A stretch of DNA of 30,963 nt from CAZRHH01 sp964599885. GTDB lineage: Bacteria; Chloroflexota; Dehalococcoidia; DSTF01; JACRBR01. The stretch is from positions 1 to 30,963 of the forward strand of contig CAZRHH010000032.1 in assembly GCA_964599885.1 (NCBI GenBank), read 5' to 3'. This document shows positions 28,543 through 30,963 of this stretch, piece after piece. A program made the position numbers and the translations under genes. Below the pieces are notes generated by a model, which made no database searches, was not told where the DNA came from, and worked only from the letters and a program-made list of their open reading frames with translations. Within the stretch, counting starts at the first letter, position 1; the number at the start of each line of letters is the position of its first letter.

Positions 28543-30240
28543 ATGCCAAAGATCCTCCGCGTCGATATGGCGCGCCGGCACGTCAGCGAGCACCCCGTCC
28601 CCGACGCATGGCGCATGCTCGGCGGCCGCGCGCTCACATCGCGCATCATCTCCGAAGAGGTCGACGCCCAGATCGATCCGCTCTCTTCCGAAGCCAAGCT
28701 CGTGTTCGCCCCAGGACTGCTCGGCGGCACCGCCATCACCACCTCCGGCCGCACGTCGTTCGGCGCGAAGAGTCCGCTCATGAACGGACTCAAAGAGTCG
28801 AACGTGGGTGGCGTCCTCGGCCACAAGCTTGCCAAGCTCGGGATACACGCCGTGATCATCGAGGGCGCGCCCGCCGACGGTGAGCTCCGCGTGCTCCACA
28901 TCGACGCCGCCGGCGGCTGGCGCTTCGAGCGCGCAGATGATCTCCGCGGCCTCGGCAACTACGAGACCGCCACGCGCCTCCTCGATGGCGCCACCGGCAA
29001 GACACGCGCGGTCGTTTCCATCGGGCCGGCTGGCGAGATGCGCATGCGCGCAGCGTCGATCGCCGTTAACGATCCCGAAGGCCGCCCGACGCGCCATGCC
29101 GCGCGGGGCGGCCTCGGCGCGCTGATGGGCGCGAAAGGCCTCAAGGCGATCGTCATCGACGACGCCAACGCAAAGAACGTCGAGGCCGCCGATCCCGTTG
29201 CCTTCCGCGAAGCGATGCTCGCCTTCTCGCGCGTCGTCCTCGACGATCCGCGCACGGCGAATCTTTCGCGCACCGGCACCGCTGGCGTCATCAAGTTCGT
29301 CAACCGCGACAACGTGCACTCGCTCCCAACGCGCAATCACCGCCTCGGCACGATGACCACCGGCGACTTGATCGGCGGCCAGCGCATCGCCGAACTCGGC
29401 GAGCAACGCGGTGGGAAGATGCTGCCCTGCATGGCGGGCTGCATCATCAAGTGCGCGATTCTCTTCAACGACGCCCGCGGCGCTCACGTCACCTCCGCGC
29501 TCGAGTTCGAAACGATTGCCCTCCTCGGTTCAAACCTCGAGATCGATGACGTTGACGCGGTTGCGCGCATGGATCGCCTCTGCGACGACATCGGCCTCGA
29601 CACCATCGAGATGGGCAACGCGCTCGGCCTCGCGATGGAAGCCGGAGTACTGCCGTGGGGTGACTGGCGCGGCGTCGAACGCATCCTCGACGAGGACGTG
29701 AGACGTGGCACGCCGCTCGGCCTCGTACTGGGCAGCGGAACCGAGCGCACGGCGCAACACTTCGGGATCGATCGCGTGCCCGCCATCAAGGGCCAGGGGT
29801 TGCCCGCGTGGGAGCCGCGTACACTCAAGGCAATGGGCATAACGTACGCCACATCACCGCAGGGCGCCGACCACACCGCCGGCCTCGTCACCGCGCGCGG
29901 TGTGACGCACGAGACGCTGCTCAAGCAGTCCCGCCACGAACAACTCGTCATGGCCGCCGTTGATTCCGTGGGTCTCTGCCAGTTCTCGAACCCGATCGAA
30001 GCCGACATGGCGTCGCTCGTCAGCGCGCGCTACGGCGTCGATTGGTCGACAAGCGACGTCATGGCGCTGGCGCGCCGCACGTTGATCGACGAGCGCGACT
30101 TCAACCGCCGCGCCGGCTTTGGCCGCGACGCCGGTTACATACCGACGTTTCTCCGCGACGAACCGCTGCATACATCCGAGGGCGATCAGGTCTTCGACAT
30201 CGATCCTGAACTCATCGATAGCTTCTGGGATTTTGAATGA
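28543..30240 (+). CDS. Aldehyde ferredoxin oxidoreductase family (tungsten/molybdenum) enzyme
   Basis: A 565-residue member of the AOR family, which uses a W- or Mo-bispterin and one 4Fe-4S cluster to oxidise aldehydes or related substrates with ferredoxin. Motifs: KILRVDMARR and GGRALTSRII at the N terminus; APGLLGGTAITTSGRTSFGAKSPLM (pterin region); cluster cysteines C296, C300 and C304 in LPCMAGCIIKC plus C479 in VGLCQFSNP; FETIALLGSNLEIDD; KGQGLPAWEPRTLKAMGITYATS. The spacing C-x3-C-x3-C differs from the C-x2-C of classical Pyrococcus AOR. ATG 28543 fits the family start MPKILRVD; the frame is open back to 28327 without homology. The stop overlaps the next gene by 4 bases. No MoaD-like or ferredoxin gene is nearby. 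Confidence 0.93.
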   Translation: MPKILRVDMARRHVSEHPVPDAWRMLGGRALTSRIISEEVDAQIDPLSSEAKLVFAPGLLGGTAITTSGRTSFGAKSPLMNGLKESNVGGVLGHKLAKLGIHAVIIEGAPADGELRVLHIDAAGGWRFERADDLRGLGNYETATRLLDGATGKTRAVVSIGPAGEMRMRAASIAVNDPEGRPTRHAARGGLGALMGAKGLKAIVIDDANAKNVEAADPVAFREAMLAFSRVVLDDPRTANLSRTGTAGVIKFVNRDNVHSLPTRNHRLGTMTTGDLIGGQRIAELGEQRGGKMLPCMAGCIIKCAILFNDARGAHVTSALEFETIALLGSNLEIDDVDAVARMDRLCDDIGLDTIEMGNALGLAMEAGVLPWGDWRGVERILDEDVRRGTPLGLVLGSGTERTAQHFGIDRVPAIKGQGLPAWEPRTLKAMGITYATSPQGADHTAGLVTARGVTHETLLKQSRHEQLVMAAVDSVGLCQFSNPIEADMASLVSARYGVDWSTSDVMALARRTLIDERDFNRRAGFGRDAGYIPTFLRDEPLHTSEGDQVFDIDPELIDSFWDFE

Positions 30241-30746
30241 TGCCCAACAACGAACTCGCTTCCTACGCTCACTCCATCGAGACGCGGTTCGATGAACTCG
30301 CGCGCTGCGTTGAGCAACTGGACGCCCGCACGCTGAACTGGCGACCGCCGTACGGCGACGCGAACAGCATCGCCGTCATCGCCACGCACGCCGCGGGAAA
30401 CGCGCGGGCGTGGATCATCGGCATCGTCTCCGGCGAAGACATCAGCCGGGATCGTGCGTCGGAGTTCGCCGTGAAAAGCGCGAACGGCGCGACGCTCGCG
30501 GCCAGCCTGCGCGCACAAACCGCCGAACTGACCGCCGCGATCACAGCGCTCGATCCGGCGCGGCTCGATGTGCGCCTGACGCCGCGGCGCGAGCTCTGGG
30601 GGGCAGGCGAACCGTACGAGCTCTCGGTCCGGGACTCCATCCTGCACGTGATCGAGCACGCGTCGCTCCATCTCGGCCACCTGCACGTCACCCGCGATGC
30701 GACGGCAACGGCCCGTGCCGCCACCGCTGTCCAGTCCGATGAATGA
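30237..30746 (+). CDS. DinB-fold protein coupled to AOR
   Basis: A 169-residue DinB/YfiT-superfamily protein (four-helix bundle, often a thiol- or metal-dependent enzyme). Supporting features are ELASYAHSIETRFDELARCVEQLDARTLNWRPP, a helix with AVIATHAAGNARAWI, and ILHVIEHASLHLGHLHVTRD, where His residues could bind metal. ATG 30237 overlaps the AOR stop (ATGA), and a second ATG follows at once. This tight coupling suggests the two products work together or are at least coexpressed. It is not closely similar to the DinB-fold protein at 2956. Confidence 0.8.
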   Translation: MMPNNELASYAHSIETRFDELARCVEQLDARTLNWRPPYGDANSIAVIATHAAGNARAWIIGIVSGEDISRDRASEFAVKSANGATLAASLRAQTAELTAAITALDPARLDVRLTPRRELWGAGEPYELSVRDSILHVIEHASLHLGHLHVTRDATATARAATAVQSDE

Positions 30747-30764
30747 CGCCTACCTCCCGTCGCG

Positions 30765-30794
30765 TTGCAGCGTGAGGCGCGTGGCGGATATTAT
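30765..30794 (+). promoter_or_regulatory. infC promoter TTGCAG-18-TATTAT
   Basis: A -35 TTGCAG (30765-30770) and -10 TATTAT (30789-30794) with an 18-bp spacer. It predicts a leader of about 45 nt before infC. Confidence 0.6.
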
Positions 30795-30845
30795 GACGAT
30801 CCAACCGGGCTCCTGATCGAGAATCGCGCATAGCGAGAGGCAGTT

Positions 30846-30963
30846 ATCGCTAAAGACCTTCGCATCAACGAAAAGATCCGCGTCCGGGAAGTGCTCGTCA
30901 TCGACGACGACGGCCAGAAACTGGGCGTGATCTCCATCCAGGACGCCCTCAACATGGCGCGCG
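30846..30963 (+). CDS. infC: Translation initiation factor IF-3, 5' part, apparent AUC start
   Basis: The frame reads IAKDLRINEKIRVREVLVID followed by DDGQKLGVISIQDALNMA, the canonical IF-3 N-terminal domain, and runs off the window. An in-frame stop (TAG 30831-30833) leaves only CGA, GAG, GCA, GTT and ATC before the conserved start, and none of ATG, GTG or TTG. GAGAGG (30835-30840) sits 5 nt before ATC 30846, matching the usual IF-3 start position. infC is known for rare start codons (AUU in E. coli) that let IF-3 repress its own translation, so an AUC start fits established biology. Confidence 0.93.
   Translation, partial: MAKDLRINEKIRVREVLVIDDDGQKLGVISIQDALNMAR

Noticed and set aside
28228..29487. 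Long minus-strand frame opposite the AOR gene and the adjacent gap
   Set aside because: Antisense shadow of AOR; the part in the gap has no ribosome site or family resemblance.

Overview
The window is about 31 kb of GC-rich bacterial chromosome made mostly of housekeeping genes, and it is cut inside a gene at both ends (uvrA on the left, infC on the right). The gene set and several traits suggest Chloroflexota, perhaps a Dehalococcoidia or Thermomicrobia relative: a membrane-anchored YvcK, GatB with a probable non-discriminating AspRS, a tungsten-type aldehyde ferredoxin oxidoreductase, and DinB-fold proteins. There is no rRNA or other decisive marker, so this placement is an inference. No phage, IS element, integrase or CRISPR array was seen.

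Layout. 1-5.3 kb: the 3' part of uvrA, a DinB-fold protein with a suspect 5' end, two tandem paralogous small membrane proteins, tRNA-Leu(UAA) and a degenerate receiver-domain protein. 5.4-8.4 kb: gatB and yvcK. 8.4-9.7 kb: a two-winged-helix regulator facing a strong promoter that contains a palindrome. That promoter reads into a gene-poor stretch holding a 22-codon small ORF, several inverted repeats and an intrinsic terminator. 9.7-11.5 kb (minus strand): a small protein with an ADP-ribosyltransferase-like H-Y-E pattern, a coupled unknown protein, then folD. 11.5-13.5 kb: acpS and the bifunctional NAD(P)HX repair gene nnr. 13.5-15.7 kb (minus): a zinc-ribbon protein, an AI-2E-family permease and a YihY/BrkB membrane protein. 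15.9-19.7 kb: secG, a family-5 substrate-binding protein, and aspS on the opposite strand. 19.9-25.0 kb: three tandem GT-C-type membrane glycosyltransferase paralogs; the first two share a perfect 793-bp repeat. 25.1-28.2 kb: a LysR regulator, an APH-fold protein with a broken catalytic loop, nfo, and an HMA-domain protein. 28.5-30.96 kb: an AOR-family oxidoreductase coupled to a second DinB-fold protein, then the start of infC with an apparent AUC initiation codon.

Three patterns cut across genes. (1) Several start codons sit 6-12 nt after a TANNNT -10 hexamer with no Shine-Dalgarno, which implies leaderless or near-leaderless mRNAs. (2) Many short gaps are filled by degenerate tandem repeats with a strict 7-bp period. 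(3) Tight ATGA or GTGA overlaps couple acpS-nnr, nfo with the HMA gene, AOR with DinB, and the ART-like pair.

The least explained parts are the regulator/small-transcript locus (8.45-9.67 kb), the ART-like pair (10.67-11.45 kb) and the heptamer arrays.
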